Shown: positions 40,515 through 50,830, numbered from the stretch's first letter. The stretch is 64,000 bases of DNA from Diploptera punctata (GCA_030220185.1 JASPKZ010003418.1:5001-69000); one strand, 5' to 3'. A program made the numbers and translations. Notes: generated by a model from the letters alone, not told the origin.

Positions 40515-41285
40515 CTTAGATATTAAATCCAGAGATACTAAAAATTATATATAATGGTGATGTTGAACCATTGTTATTATATTGTGCTGCTGCATATGAA
40601 GATGTTTTCTGCAAAAATTATATTAAGAAGGTATTATATCAAATTCAGTTAGGATTTGCATTACGTACAATTATCACTGATGCAACCTTGTCATTGCTGG
40701 TATTCCTTCTCTACATCTAATTACACTTTATTCAGCTGGCTTAAACGATATTAAAAGGAATCGCGCAAAGATATTTCAACTATCTTTCATTGCTGCTGGA
40801 CATCCTGCCACACAATAAGACTCTATATGTGCAAAACCTGTGGAAACACCCATGCCTACACCATTTACACGGACGGAACAAGATATACTGCAGGATAAGA
40901 GCAAGTACAAGTTGAATGTGCTTATATAGTTTAATGTGAAGACAGTGAAGTTTTCTTCAAACTATTCAAACTCTCTCCTACCTGTTCTGTTTTCCAAGCG
41001 GAACTATATGACATAAAAGAAGCAGTGCAGTGGTGTCTTCAACAAAAATGTAGTGCACGAATTTTTAGTGACTCGCAGATAAATTTAATTTCAATATATA
41101 AACTCAGTAAAAATTAGAAATAACATAAAAAATTACACAAAACACCTGTGCCTATCCTGAATACGTGGGCACCAGGGAACTGTGGGATATGAACGTGCTG
41201 ATCAACTAGCCAAATCCGCAGCATCTTCTGAGCTTCAATATTCATTTTCAAAGTGACCAATATGATACGTTAAAAAGAAACGTTT
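40515..41285 (+). pseudogene. LINE fragment: RT end and RNase H remnant
   Basis: Reads YNGDVEPLLLYCAAAYEDV (equivalent of the LPLLSYAAPVW region), IKKVLYQIQLGFALRTI, then RNase H pieces CSVFQAELYDIKEAVQW (catalytic Glu), RIFSDSQINLISIYKL (Asp) and, in another frame, GHQGTVGYERADQLAKSAAS (His and final Asp). Many stops. Family: RNase H-bearing LINE, not the same as 18222-22120. Confidence 0.75.
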
Positions 41286-41302
41286 CCACTATATCACTAT
41301 AA

Positions 41303-42150
41303 TAACAAGCAGGAATAAATGTATTTCAATGTTACGTATGTAATTAGATAAACATATCCTTATCTAAAAATATATAAAAAAACATTTTAAATTATATATT
41401 TAAATTTGTTATAATATGTAAGCAGTTAGCTTTCAAATGTAAACCGTACAACACGTAACAGATTTTCAATATTTAATCTATGATAAATATCCATCGATAG
41501 CAATTCTGCCCAAAGGCAGGTCCTTCACTGCAATCATAGCATTTTCATGCTATGCTTGCAGCTTTACTAGGGAATTTTGTAGGTATGGTAGCTTCCCGTT
41601 GCTTTCCACACCGGTGAAGGATGATGATGATGATAATAATGATAAGGATGATGTTGATAAAGATGATGGCCATATGATTTCGGGGACCGTTAGGGCCTTA
41701 AAGATTCCCTGACATTTGTCTAAAGGTGAGGAAAAACCCCGATAAAAACCTCACCCAGAAAAACTGCCCCGACCGGGGATCGAACCCGGGCCCGCTGCGT
41801 GACAAGGCAGCACGCTACCTCGAGACCACAGCGGTGAACATGATAAATATGGTATTTCTAAATGTATTTAGTATTTACCTGATAAACGAAGAGTTGCGCA
41901 TTGTTCATTCCACAAATTTACGGTTATAAATAGATTTGACCTTTGGATTATTCACATTTTATTAAGTTAGAATTGAAAACTTACTTTTTCAATTTCTCGT
42001 TCAGTGGCGTTGCTCCGCAACGTAAGTTATTTATTACGTCAAAATATTTGTTATTGCTTTGTTACGAAATTTATATTTTAAATAAAAACGTAAAATGTTG
42101 CGTTGCGTTATTATATATATTTATATATATGTTACTTATTAAATTAATGT

Positions 42151-42197
<47 letters not shown>

Positions 42198-42257
42198 ATA
42201 ATTAAATTTTTGACGATGGGCAATGTACGCTTAATATGACATGATAAGAAATATGTA
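41303..42257 (+). repeat. Module B, complete, carrying a SINE insertion
   Basis: AACAAGCAGGAATAAATGTA start, ending TAATATGACATGATAAGAAA with the (CA)n(TA)n tract at 42150-42195. Interrupted at 41491-41839 by a SINE; B reads cleanly across the duplicated ATGATAAATAT. Confidence 0.8.
41491..41839 (-). mobile_element. Complete tRNA-derived SINE with target duplication
   Basis: 349 bp on the minus strand between direct repeats ATGATAAATAT (41480-41490, 41840-41850). Head: GCTGTGGTCTCGAGGTAGCG (box A) and CCCGGGTTCGATCCCCGGTC (box B). Body: TTTCTGGGTGAGGTTTTTAT and CCTCACCTTTAGACAAATG. A (CAT)n-like internal tract follows, then a 3' domain CGGTGTGGAAAGCAACGGGA to GGCAGAATTGCTATCGATGG. A second partial copy (45615-45757) has the 3' domain only and a third (56222-56400) the head and body only. 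Confidence 0.87.
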
Positions 42258-42795
42258 TTAGCTAATACCCCGCTGCGCTGCAACACCTAAATAGATGATA
42301 CTATATTTCTTTTGCATTTAGTTGAATAAGTAAAAGGAAAAATAAATATAAATTTATATCATTCTTTTTTGATACCCCGTGCTGATTACACGACGTTGCC
42401 TGGAAATCTACACATCCCGATTTACTTGGCATCAATAAAAGACAAAAATGTGTAGATATTTTGAGTTATCCTTAAGAGATAAAAACATATGCTGTCGCGG
42501 ACTATTCTGTAGAGGTTTTTGAGATAATCATTTCTGTGTGCAGTAGTAATTTTGTGTAATTGTTATGGTTTAGGCAGCGTAAGCCATTTAAGGGTAAAAA
42601 AATGGACTTTTCACGTTTTTTACTACAAAGGGTGTTTTGTTAAGGGTGCAGGATTTGAGTATCTCAACTCTCTTATAGCCTATGTTTATCCTAGGAATCT
42701 CCTGAACATTTGCAAAAAAGTGCTCATCACAATCGGATCAACGTTATGGCCGCGCATTAAGTACGAACAAGCAAACATTCATTTATATATATATT
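42258..42795 (-). mobile_element. Helitron-like A2 element
   Basis: Near-complete: 3' end TTAGCTAATACCCCGCTGCG, 5' end CATTCATTTATATATATATT. Inner blocks TTAGGCAGCGTAAGCCATTT and ATGGCCGCGCATTAAGTACG. No ORF. Followed by C and a forward A1, the intact order of the composite repeat. Confidence 0.78.
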
Positions 42796-43082
42796 ATGTC
42801 GTAGTAGTGGTATTTATTTTCCTATCGTTCGTATTTTTTTAAATAAATCGATAATTTATTAATGTCCATGAATAACGTGTTTTTACAAAAGTCAAAAAAA
42901 TGAAAATGCTAGAATTGCAGCCGCTGTGCGATCTCTAGTAAATAATAAATATGAAAAGGGTTCGATTCTAAAATACTTTCCAATATTCAAATATGAATTT
43001 TAAAAAAATATTTCATTGTTTGTACTTGCTTAGTAAATTAGTTTTTCTTAGATAACGTTTCTTTGAAAAAAAAAATATATAT
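42796..43082 (+). repeat. Module C
   Basis: TTTTCCTATCGTTCGTATTT to TTTCTTAGATAACG, about 290 bp, AT-rich. Confidence 0.75.
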
Positions 43083-43873
43083 ATATAATATTTAAAAATG
43101 AATGTTTGTTTGTTTGTTTGTTTGTTTGTTTGTTTGTTCAAACTTCGTGCGGGGCCAATTGATCCAATTGTGATGGAGTTTTTTTGCAAAATGTTTAGAA
43201 GATGCCCGTGATGAACATAGGCTATAAGAGAGTTGTGATACTCAACTCCTACATCCTTAAAATCGCCCGTTGTAGTGAAAAACGTGAAAATGTAACTCTT
43301 TGGACGTTTAAATGACTACCGCTGCCTAAACCATAACAAATACTCAAAATTAATGTACACAGAAATGCATATCTCAAAAACCTCTACAAAAATGTCCGCC
43401 ACAGCATATGTTCATCTTTTAGGGATATAAGATAATAGTTAAAAATTAAAATGTACCTGTTGGCAGGTGCCGTCATCCTCATCTTTGTTAAAATGGTATA
43501 TTAAAATTAATTCACCTCAAGGGAATTTGATAATCATTTTATTATTATTAACTTACGAATAACTCTCATAGCCATTTTTGTGTTTAATTGATGCCAAAAA
43601 CATCGACACAAGTACGTTGATTATTTTGCAAGCATTAGTAGGACATGTGTATTCTTTTACGGATAACTCACAATACCGAATTTTGTCTTTCAGCTCATTT
43701 ATGCCAAGAAGATCGGGATGAGTAGATTCCCGTTCAACGGTGGATAATCACTACGGGTATCTAAAAAATATAAATTTATAATGATTCTTTCTCCTTAGTT
43801 GTTCAACTAAACATAAAAATCTTTTTAATTTTAATGTATTTAGGCGTAGCCGCTCACGCCGGGTATTAGCTAC
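43083..43873 (+). mobile_element. Helitron-like A1 element
   Basis: 5' TTTAAAAATGAATGTTTGTT with (TTTG)n, 3' GCGTAGCCGCTCACGCCGGG then TATTAGCTAC, where the final G has mutated. The hairpin stem GGCGT/ACGCC is still present. Module D follows. Confidence 0.78.
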
Positions 43874-44546
43874 AAAATAATAGAAAAATACTCACACCTA
43901 CTTCCATTATGCCTCGACATAGATAGAACATTGGCGGGTCGGAGAGCGAGAGGCAAACAAAGAAGAAGGGATGTGTATGTATATATATATAAACTACAAG
44001 CAGGAATATATTTATTTCAATGATACGTTTGTAATTAGAATAACATATTCTTATCTGAAAATATATAAAAGAGAACATATCAAATTTTATATTTAAATTT
44101 GTTACAATGTGTAAAGAGTTAGCTTCAAATGTGAACAGTACAACACGTAATATATTTTCAAACAGTTTATCTATGATAAGTATGGTATTTCCAAATGCAT
44201 TTAGTATTTACCCGTTAAAGGAAGAGTTGCGCATTCTTTGTTCCACAAATGTACGGTTATAAATATATTTAATCTTGGAAATAATTAAATTCCATTAAAT
44301 TCAAATTTAAAATTGACTTTTTCAATATTACATTCAGTGGTGTTGCTCCGCAACGTAAGTTGTTTATTGCGTCAACATTGCTTTGTTACGAAATTTATAT
44401 TATTAATAAAAAAGTTAAATTTTCGTAGCTGTAGTATATATATATATATATATTATCTTTATTAAATCAATGCATATATATATATATAATTAAATTTTGG
44501 CATTGGGTAATGTAAGCTTAATATGACATGGTAAGAAATATATATA
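43874..44546 (+). repeat. Modules D and B
   Basis: D (ACTCACACCTACTTCCATTA to GAAGGGATGTG) then B from ACAAGCAGGAATATATTTAT (43993) to GACATGGTAAGAAATATA. The distance from the previous B start (41303) is about 2.69 kb, which defines the composite unit length (including the 349-bp SINE in the first unit). Confidence 0.75.
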
Positions 44547-44937
44547 TTAGCTAATACCCGGCGTGCGCTGCTACACCTAAGCAGATAATAATGTGTTTTT
44601 TTTTTGCATTTATTTCAATAAGTAAAAGGAAACATAAATATAAATGTATGGTCTTATTATTTTTAGATACCCTGTGCTGATTACTCAGCGTTGTCCATAA
44701 ATCTACGCATCCTAATTTTCTTTTGCATCAATAAAAGACAAAAATGGATAGATATTGTGATTAATCCTTAATAGACAAAAACATATGCTGTCGCTGACTT
44801 TTCAACTCTCTTATAGCCCTATATTTATCCCGGGAATTTCCTGAATAGTTTGCAAAAAGAACACTAACACAATCGGAATAACAGTATGGACGCGCATAAA
44901 GTACGAAAAAAACAAGCATTCATTTTTATATATTAGA
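44547..44937 (-). mobile_element. Helitron-like A2 element with internal deletion
   Basis: Best preserved 5' end of the family: minus strand TCTAATATATAAAAATGAA at 44937 preceded by A. 3' end CTAA/T at 44547. About 130 bp are deleted at 44800 (GCTGACTTTTC joined to AACTCTCTTATAGCC). Confidence 0.8.
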
Positions 44938-45303
44938 TGAGGTAATAGTAGTAGTAGTAGTAGTGGTAGTAGTAGTAGTATACATTTTGCTATCATTTGT
45001 ATTCAGAAATAAATCGATAATTAATATGCATAATTGATGTATTTGTGCATAAACTTTTAAAAAATGTACTAGAATGTCGGCCGCTGTGCGATCTATAGTA
45101 AGTAATAAATATGAAAAAAAGTTTCTATTTTAAAATCCTTTTTAATATTTGAACATAAATTTAAAAAAACAAAATCATTCATTGTTTGCTGAGTAAATTA
45201 ATTTTACTTAGATAATAGTTTTTTTGTAAAAATAATTCTTTTTAAAAAATTGGTTTTATTCAAAAGTTAGGCCCCCTATATAGAAAAATAAAGTACTTCT
45301 ATA
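44938..45303 (+). repeat. Module C with (TAG)n tract
   Basis: TAG repeats at 44948-44982, TACATTTTGCTATCATTTGT, CGGCCGCTGTGCGATCTATA, TTTTACTTAGATAATAG. Confidence 0.75.
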
Positions 45304-45613
45304 TCTAATATATAAAAATTAATGTTTGTTTGTTTGTTTGTTTATTTGTTTGTTTGTTCGTTTGTTCGTTTGTACTCTATGCGCGGCCATACCGTTGATC
45401 CGATTGTGATTGGGCATTTGCAAAATGTTCAGGAGATTCCGGTGATGAATATAGGCTTTAAAATTGTTGTGATACTCAACTCCTTCACCCTTAAATATCG
45501 TCCTTCGTTGTGAAAAACTTGAAAAACTAATTTTTTGACGCATAAATGGCTTACTCTTCCTAAACCACAACTAATACACAAAATTAATTTACACAGAATT
45601 GAATATATCAATA
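45304..45613 (+). mobile_element. Helitron-like A1 element, 5' part only
   Basis: A then TCTAATATATAAAAATTAA, (TTTG)n, TATGCGCGGCCATACCGTTG; stops at AATTGAATATATCAATAAAC, where a SINE 3' domain begins. Confidence 0.8.
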
Positions 45614-45614
45614 A

Positions 45615-45757
45615 ACTCATCATCATCATCATCCTTGAGCGGTGTGGAAAGCAACGGGATGCTACCACACCTATAATTCCCTTATAAAGCTGCAAGCATA
45701 GCATGAAAATGCTGTGATTGCAGTGAAGGAACTGCCTTCGGGCAGAATTACTATGGA
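45615..45757 (+). mobile_element. SINE 3' domain (partial copy)
   Basis: TCATCATCATCATCC then GCGGTGTGGAAAGCAACGGG to GGGCAGAATTACTATGGATG, matching the 3' part of the complete SINE at 41491-41839. The tRNA-like head is absent, that is, 5' truncated. Confidence 0.8.
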
Positions 45758-45767
45758 TGGATATATA

Positions 45768-46567
45768 TCTAATATATAAAAATGAATGTTTGTTTGTTTG
45801 TTAGTCTGTTTGCTTGTTTGTTCGTACTTTATGCGCGGTCATACCGTTGATCAGATTGTGATGCGTTTTTTTTTTGACAGATGTTTAGGAGATTCCCGCG
45901 ATGATCACAGACTATAAAAGAGCTGTGATATTCAACTCCTACGCCCTTAAAAACCGCACTTTGTAGTCAAAAACTTGAAAATGTAGGTCTTTGGACGCTT
46001 AAATGGCTTACGCTGCCTAAACCATAACAAATGCAAAAAATTAATGTACACAGAATTGAATATCGCAAAAAACTCTACAAAACGTCCGCAACAACATATG
46101 TTCATCTGTTACTGGTATAAGATAATAATTAGATATTAAAATGTACCTGTTGGCAGGTTCCGTCGTCCTCAAATTTGTTAAAATGGTGTATATAAAATTA
46201 ATTCACTTCAACGGAATTTGATATGCATTTTATTAGTATTGACTCTTACGGATAACTCACAGTTGCCATTTTTGTCTTTTATAGATGCCAAGATTGTCGA
46301 GACAAATACTTAGATTCTTGTGGAAGCATAGGAGCACATATCGGTTATTCTTTTACGTTTAACTCACAATAACGTATTTTGTGTTTCAGCTCATGTATGC
46401 CAAGATGATCGGGATGAGTAGATTCCCGAACAACTCTAGATTATCAGCACGGGGTATCTAGAAAATATAAATTTATAATTATTTTTCCTTTTACTAATTC
46501 AAATAAACAAAAAACACATTAATTTTCATTTATTTAGGCGTAGCAGCGCACGCCGGGTATTAGCTAG
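45768..46567 (+). mobile_element. Complete Helitron-like A1 element (reference copy)
   Basis: 800 bp, both ends intact: A then TCTAATATATAAAAATGAA at 45768; 3' GGCGT-AGCAGCGC-ACGCC (46537-46554), GGGTATTAG, CTAG (46564-46567), then T. No target duplication and no terminal inverted repeats, as expected for Helitrons. No ORF. A1 and A2 share both ends but A1 has about 250 bp more in the middle, including an internal repeat of the ATGAAAGACAAAAATG...GTGAGTTATCCGTAA block. Confidence 0.87.
46537..46554 (+). other. Helitron A1 3' subterminal hairpin
   Basis: Perfect 5-bp stem GGCGT/ACGCC, loop AGCAGCGC, 9 nt before CTAG. Confidence 0.83.
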
Positions 46568-46685
46568 TAAATAATAAAGAAAACTCACACTTACTTCCAT
46601 TATGCCTCGACATGGATAGAACATTGACGGGTTGGAGTGAGAGACAAACAAAGAAGAAGGGATGTGTTTGTATATATATATATAT
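46568..46685 (+). repeat. Module D
   Basis: TAAATAATAAAGAAAACTCA to AAAGAAGAAGGGATGTG and a short (TA)n. Module B should follow but is displaced by the tRNA-like tandem array; a B start fragment reappears at 47306. Confidence 0.72.
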
Positions 46686-46931
46686 AGGCCTATATCCCGA
46701 ATCAAGCATTCATTTTTCTTTTCATATCATATTTGCCTTCATTGTCAAATGTCAAAAATATAGTTATAACATCTGAATATACAAGCGTTACTGCTATAAA
46801 GTAAATATTCTCTTTAAAAATTGCTTAATTGTTATGTTGGCCACTAGATGGTGTTGGAACGAATTCCCACTACCTCTTGTGTGAATTCAGAATACTACAT
46901 ATATAAGAAAAATGTATGTTTGTGTTGGAAT

Positions 46932-47005
46932 TCTTGAGTAGCTCAGTTGGTTAGAGCGCTAAATGTACAGAGTTTAGAGACTCGGGTTCAAATCCCGACT
47001 CAAGC
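46932..47005 (+). tRNA. tRNA-like sequence, copy 1 (probably not functional)
   Basis: 74 nt folding as a cloverleaf: acceptor TCTTGAG/CTCAAGC (six pairs plus a first-pair mismatch), TA, D arm GCTC-AGTTGGTTA-GAGC, anticodon stem CTAAA/TTTAG, variable AGAC, T arm TCGGG-TTCAAAT-CCCGA. The anticodon loop is 9 nt (TGTACAGAG) instead of 7, so the anticodon is undefined. Boxes A and B are good pol III promoter matches. Either a SINE head or a degenerate tRNA. Confidence 0.55.
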
Positions 47006-47229
47006 ATTCATTTTTCTTTTCATATCATATTTGCCTTCATTGCCAAATGCCAAAAATATAGTTATAACATTTAAATATACAAGCGTTACTGCTATAAAGT
47101 AAATATTCTCTTTAAAAATTGCTTAATTGTTATGTTGGCCACTAGATGGTGTTGGAACGAATTCCCACTACCTCTTGTGTGAATTCAGAATACTACATAT
47201 ATAAGAAAAATGTATGTTTGTGTTGGAAT

Positions 47230-47303
47230 TCTTGAGTAGCTCAGTTGGTTAGAGCGCTAAATGTACAGAGTTTAGAGACTCGGGTTCAAATCCCAACTCA
47301 AGC
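47230..47303 (+). tRNA. tRNA-like sequence, copy 2 (probably not functional)
   Basis: Same as copy 1 with one change in the T stem (CCCAA for CCCGA), which removes a pair. Followed directly by a module B fragment. Confidence 0.5.
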
Positions 47304-47305
47304 AT

Positions 47306-47640
47306 GTTACGTTTGTAATTAGATAAACATATCCTTATATAGTCTATCTCTGTGATTAACACATATGGATGTGAGGCCAGTGTCCGGATGGTAGGCCAAG
47401 GGCCTACTAGACCTGTCGGGCTTGGAGTAGCAATAAGCCTCTATGTGTATTCTTATTTTTATAATAATCTAAATTAGTTATTTGTATTTTATAGATTCTA
47501 ACTTCTTCATTTTCCGGTAGTAAATCAACACGCTCCCCGCCGCGCCGGTGCAGGCACATTAGCGGGAAAAGTGAGAGCCGCTGCAACGCTGTAAAAAGAT
47601 TTCCACTGAAAATGGATTCCCTGTATGTATGTATATATAT
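47306..47640. other. Module B fragment, then unassigned sequence
   Basis: GTTACGTTTGTAATTAGATA to about 47339 is module B. The rest, including a GC-rich block at 47520-47590, shows no motif I can name. Confidence 0.45.
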
Positions 47641-48243
47641 GATGCCCATAAAGTAACTATCCATTTTGCGGAAAACGTACTTGTGGATTATTATTGTTAG
47701 AGGTATGTGAAGATACGTCATAATGTTTATAATAAACGAAAGAATCGCTCTTGTTCAATATCGTATAATGACAAACCCTATGATAAAGTCCAGAGGCTGT
47801 TTCACAAAGACTGCCCAGATTCGGCAATTGTGTCTGTTCACTACGTCGGAGACATGATATGTCGCTTCGTCACTGAAGAGAACATGATTCATGAGGTTGT
47901 CCTCGTCTACAGCATCCAACAAATGGCTGCTCGTGCCGCATAGTTTCCATTCTCTGGCTTTGTGGATGCTCGATAACTTCCCTCACACTCTGTACAGATT
48001 GTGGGCTGACCGGTGGTCGTCCAGAGCGGCCCTCATCAGCTATAGAACCTGTTCCACATAGGGGTGTCCTTGTGAATCAGCCTCTGGACTTCATCATAGG
48101 TTTTGCCATTTAACCGATATTGAACAAGTGCGATTCTTTCGTTCATTGTACACATTATGACGTATATTCATTGTACCTGTAACAAAAATAATCCACTTGT
48201 CCGTTTTCCGCAAAATGGATAGTTACTTTATGGGCACCCTGTA
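47640..48243 (-). mobile_element. Tc1/mariner-like transposon remnant with long inverted ends
   Basis: Ends (A)GGGTGCCCATAAAGTAACTA (right, reverse strand) and GATGCCCATAAAGTAACTAT (left). Inverted similarity extends about 180 bp inward (47640-47820 against 48060-48243) and includes coding sequence: minus-strand NERIALVQYRLNGKTYDEVQ occurs at the right, and its mirror lies in the left arm. The centre encodes GRPPVSPQSVQSVREVI (linker/HTH region) and NHVLFSDEATYHVSDVVNRH (first catalytic Asp region) in different frames. A rearranged, non-functional copy. Confidence 0.72.
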
Positions 48244-48244
48244 T

Positions 48245-48445
48245 ATTTGGTTCATTACTTTATAACGATAAGTATTAGTTTAACTCTCACACAGTACATA
48301 GGTAGAGGACATGAAATTTAGTTTCTTTTCCGTTTGTATTTTTTAATATCATGATTTGTTTAAGTACAAATTAAATTAAAAGGCACGGAGTGAAATAAAA
48401 GGAGAACGGGAAATATTCTAAGGTTTGAAAATAATAATAATAATA
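48245..48445. other. Unassigned flank and (ATA)n tail
   Basis: Short AT-rich sequence; (AATAAT)n at 48428-48445 is the tail of the adjacent minus-strand LINE. Confidence 0.5.
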
Positions 48446-50568
48446 GGTATAATTGCAGCCAATGGCCATGTAGAAAGAACTGTTTTCATGTCTTACAAAA
48501 GTCTGTTATCGATGTTCCTATGTTTTTACACTGTAACAGGTGATATCGGTCGCAGTGCGACCCACATAGTTTGCACTTGCACTTTTCTTCTGGGTTATGG
48601 CGCTTCACTGTTGCGCATATCCTGTGGTGGAAACCATGGACTGCGACTCTCGTCACGGTGTGTCTGAGGTCGTATCTGGCTGCTGTCCATTCCCTGTAGA
48701 TCATCGCGTCCGTTGCGTAGAACTCAGGCCATATCTGTTCTCTCTTCTCGTTGAGTTCCCACAGCAGTTCTTTGTAGGCATCTGTTGCCGGCACGAGAAG
48801 GTCCAGGTGGAGCTCTTCAATGAAGAATGGTACCTTTGTCAGTATGTATGTTAGGCGTGAAGGCGTGTATTTTGATACGCTTAGCGCTGTCTTTAAAAAG
48901 TGTGCTTTGACTTTCTCTATTTCCTCTAGGTTTGCCTTATTTAGGTTCTTCCAAATCACTTCTATTCCATAGGTCATGATTGGTGCTATTTGTAAGCGGA
49001 AGATGGTCATTGCTGTCTCCAGGGATAGTTTACTCAGGCTTTTAATGCTGTTCGTTGCTATTCTGGCCGCTAAGGCGCGTTCTTTGATGTGCTTATCGAA
49101 GGTGTCACCTCGGCTCTGCAGTGTGATCCCCAGATATTTGAACTGGTTTACATTTTGCAGTGGGTCTCCCTTATACCGAATGCAGTCATTCGCTGCGAGT
49201 CTTCCTCCTTTCCTGAAGGTCATTTTTACTGTTTTCTTCTCATTTATTTCTAGGTCGTTCTTTTCGGCCCATGCTACGAGTTTGTCGAACGCTGTTTGAG
49301 CTTTTTCAATGTCTTGGGATGTAATCACCATGTCATCAGCGTATGCCAAGATTTGGACGTTTTCTGTTTCTATCTCTGTGGGTATTTTTGCTGTTGCTAT
49401 TATGAAGAGTAGGGGACTCAACGGGTCACCTTGGAGTACGCCGTTTGTTTGATCTATTTGCTCTGTTTTGGAAACTCCATCGTCTATCTGCACTTGGTTT
49501 CTGGAGAGGATGTTCTCAATTAATCTAGTTACTTGATTTCTCCCTGCTGCTTCTTCTATTCTTCTTATTATCAGCTGCCTGTTTAAGAGGTCGAAAGCCT
49601 TCTTGTAGTCTATGAAGATGGCATGTAGTTTTCCTCTCGGTTGTTCTAAGGCTATTTCGATGCTCTCTTGTAGACATTTAATTGCTTGTGTCGTCGATTT
49701 CCCTTTTACGAACCCGAACTGTTGTTCCGGTATGACGTGGGCTGTCATCGCTCTTAATCTCTCTGTGAGTATGCTGGTCATTATTTTTAGTGTTGTGCAC
49801 TCTAGGCCTATTCCCCTGTATGAGTTTGGGTCCTTCGTGTCTCCTTTGGCTTTGTACAGCACCTTCAGCGTTGCTATTCTCCACTTGTCCGGAATGCTGC
49901 CTTGCCTTAGGCATTCGTTGAAAAGCTCTGTCCAGGTGTCTGCGAGAGCTTGCTCTGTTTCTTTGAGGTGTTCGAAGGCAATTTCGTCAGGTCCGCAGGC
50001 TTTTCTGTTTTTCGAACTTGCAATGTGTCGTCTTACTTCCTCTCTGGTGAAGAGGCAGGATTTCTCCACTTCTTCTTTTCTTCGTATGGTTTCTGGGCGT
50101 GTTTCTTTGGCCTGCAGTACTTCTTTAAAGTGTTTCTCCCACGTATGTATTGATATATCTCTTGGAAAGGATGGCTGTTTTGGTGAGGTCACTTTATACC
50201 ATTTTTCCTCTGCTTTTTCTATTATTTTTTTCTCTTCTTCCGCCTGGTACGTTTCTTTATACCTTTCCACTGTTTGTTTATAGGCTCTCCTGGTATTTTG
50301 GTATTCTTGTAGGTCTTCGTGTGTTTTCGATAGTTTTGCCTTGTGGAGTGCTATGATCGCGGCTCTCCTCGCTACGTAGCATTCTTGTTTGAACCATGGC
50401 TTTGCTTTTCTTCTCTTCCATTCTTTCTTTACTATCGCTTGTTTTATTTGTCCTTCTATTGCATCGACTGCCTGATTTATTTTTCCTTCTTTTATTTCTT
50501 CTGATGCCTTTTGTATCGTTTCTGTGTTTAGTTTCTCTCTGTCAATCTGAATTTCATTAAAAGGGAAG
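48446..50568 (-). mobile_element. 5'-truncated LINE with open RT frame (CR1/Jockey-like)
   Basis: Minus strand, (TTA)n tail at the left, coding sequence open from the truncation point at about 50568 to the stop at 48486. Same family type as 27876-30632, sharing the order KPWF linker, RT, Cys/His knuckle, but clearly diverged. Endonuclease missing through 5' truncation. No target duplication identified by eye. Confidence 0.87.
48486..50568 (-). CDS. RT and C-terminal knuckle, open for about 690 codons
   Basis: The frame is open upstream of the first Met at 50270, back to 50568 (PFNEIQIDREKLNTETI, KRRKAKPWFKQECYVARR). Then FPRDISIHTWEKHFKEVL, NRKACGPDEIAFEHLKE, LYKAKGDTKDPNSYRGIGL, HAIFIDYKKAFDLLNRQ, NGVLQGDPLSPLLFI, ILAYADDMVITSQD (intact catalytic box), FKYLGITLQSRGDTF, APIMTYGIEVIWK, knuckle CKCKLCGSHCDRYHLLQC. 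RT looks competent, but with no endonuclease and no promoter it cannot act alone. The long open frame in an otherwise decayed region suggests a young insertion. Confidence 0.9.
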
Positions 50569-50639
50569 ACACCTAGTAGCCAACGAAAGTATTATTTGGT
50601 TGTGAAATTACGCTAAATTCTGCTCAGAATCTCTAAATA

Positions 50640-50830
50640 TGCTTGAGTTTCATTCACGAGTCCTAAAACCTTCAGACACAGTACCCGTCCTTAATGTCCT
50701 TTCGGAAGGACTTCGCTCTTGCATTTTTAGTCGTAAAAAATTGATCGACCAGAGTGGGATTAGAACTCGCGAAACACAGGAAAATATGCAATAAATTTAA
50801 CCCCCAGACCATCGAGGCCTATTACGTCCC
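50640..50830 (-). mobile_element. Probable tRNA-derived SINE
   Basis: Minus strand begins GGCCTCGATGGTCTGGGGGT (box A-like) and has CGCGAGTTCTAATCCCACTC (box B-like) about 45 nt on, then CTGGTCGATCAATTTTTTAC and AGTCCTTCCGAAAGGACATT, a small hairpin. Layout fits a SINE head plus body; no target duplication found. Confidence 0.5.

Larger units (their letters stand above)
46690..47305 (+). repeat. Tandem 298-bp units each holding a tRNA-like sequence
   Basis: The word CAAGCAT recurs at 46703, 47001 and 47299, a period of 298 bp. Each unit is body (TTCATTTTTCTTTTCATATC to ATGTATGTTTGTGTTGGAAT) plus a tRNA-like sequence. The first unit starts inside a tRNA-like 3' end (CCCGAATCAAGCATT). The two bodies are almost identical by eye, so the duplication is recent. 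The array sits between modules D and B. Confidence 0.88.

Noticed and set aside
42258..43873. A2-C-A1 as one fold-back transposon with long terminal inverted repeats
   Set aside because: A1 and A2 differ in length and internal content, complete single copies exist (9775-10316, 45768-46567), and each has its own Helitron TC start and CTRR end. Not fully excluded.
46932..47303. Two functional nuclear tRNA genes
   Set aside because: The 9-nt anticodon loop, acceptor mismatch and occurrence in a tandem 298-bp repeat argue for tRNA-derived repeats instead.
49612..50283. Plus-strand 223-codon ORF opposite the LINE RT
   Set aside because: Antisense shadow of a well-supported RT frame with no domain of its own.
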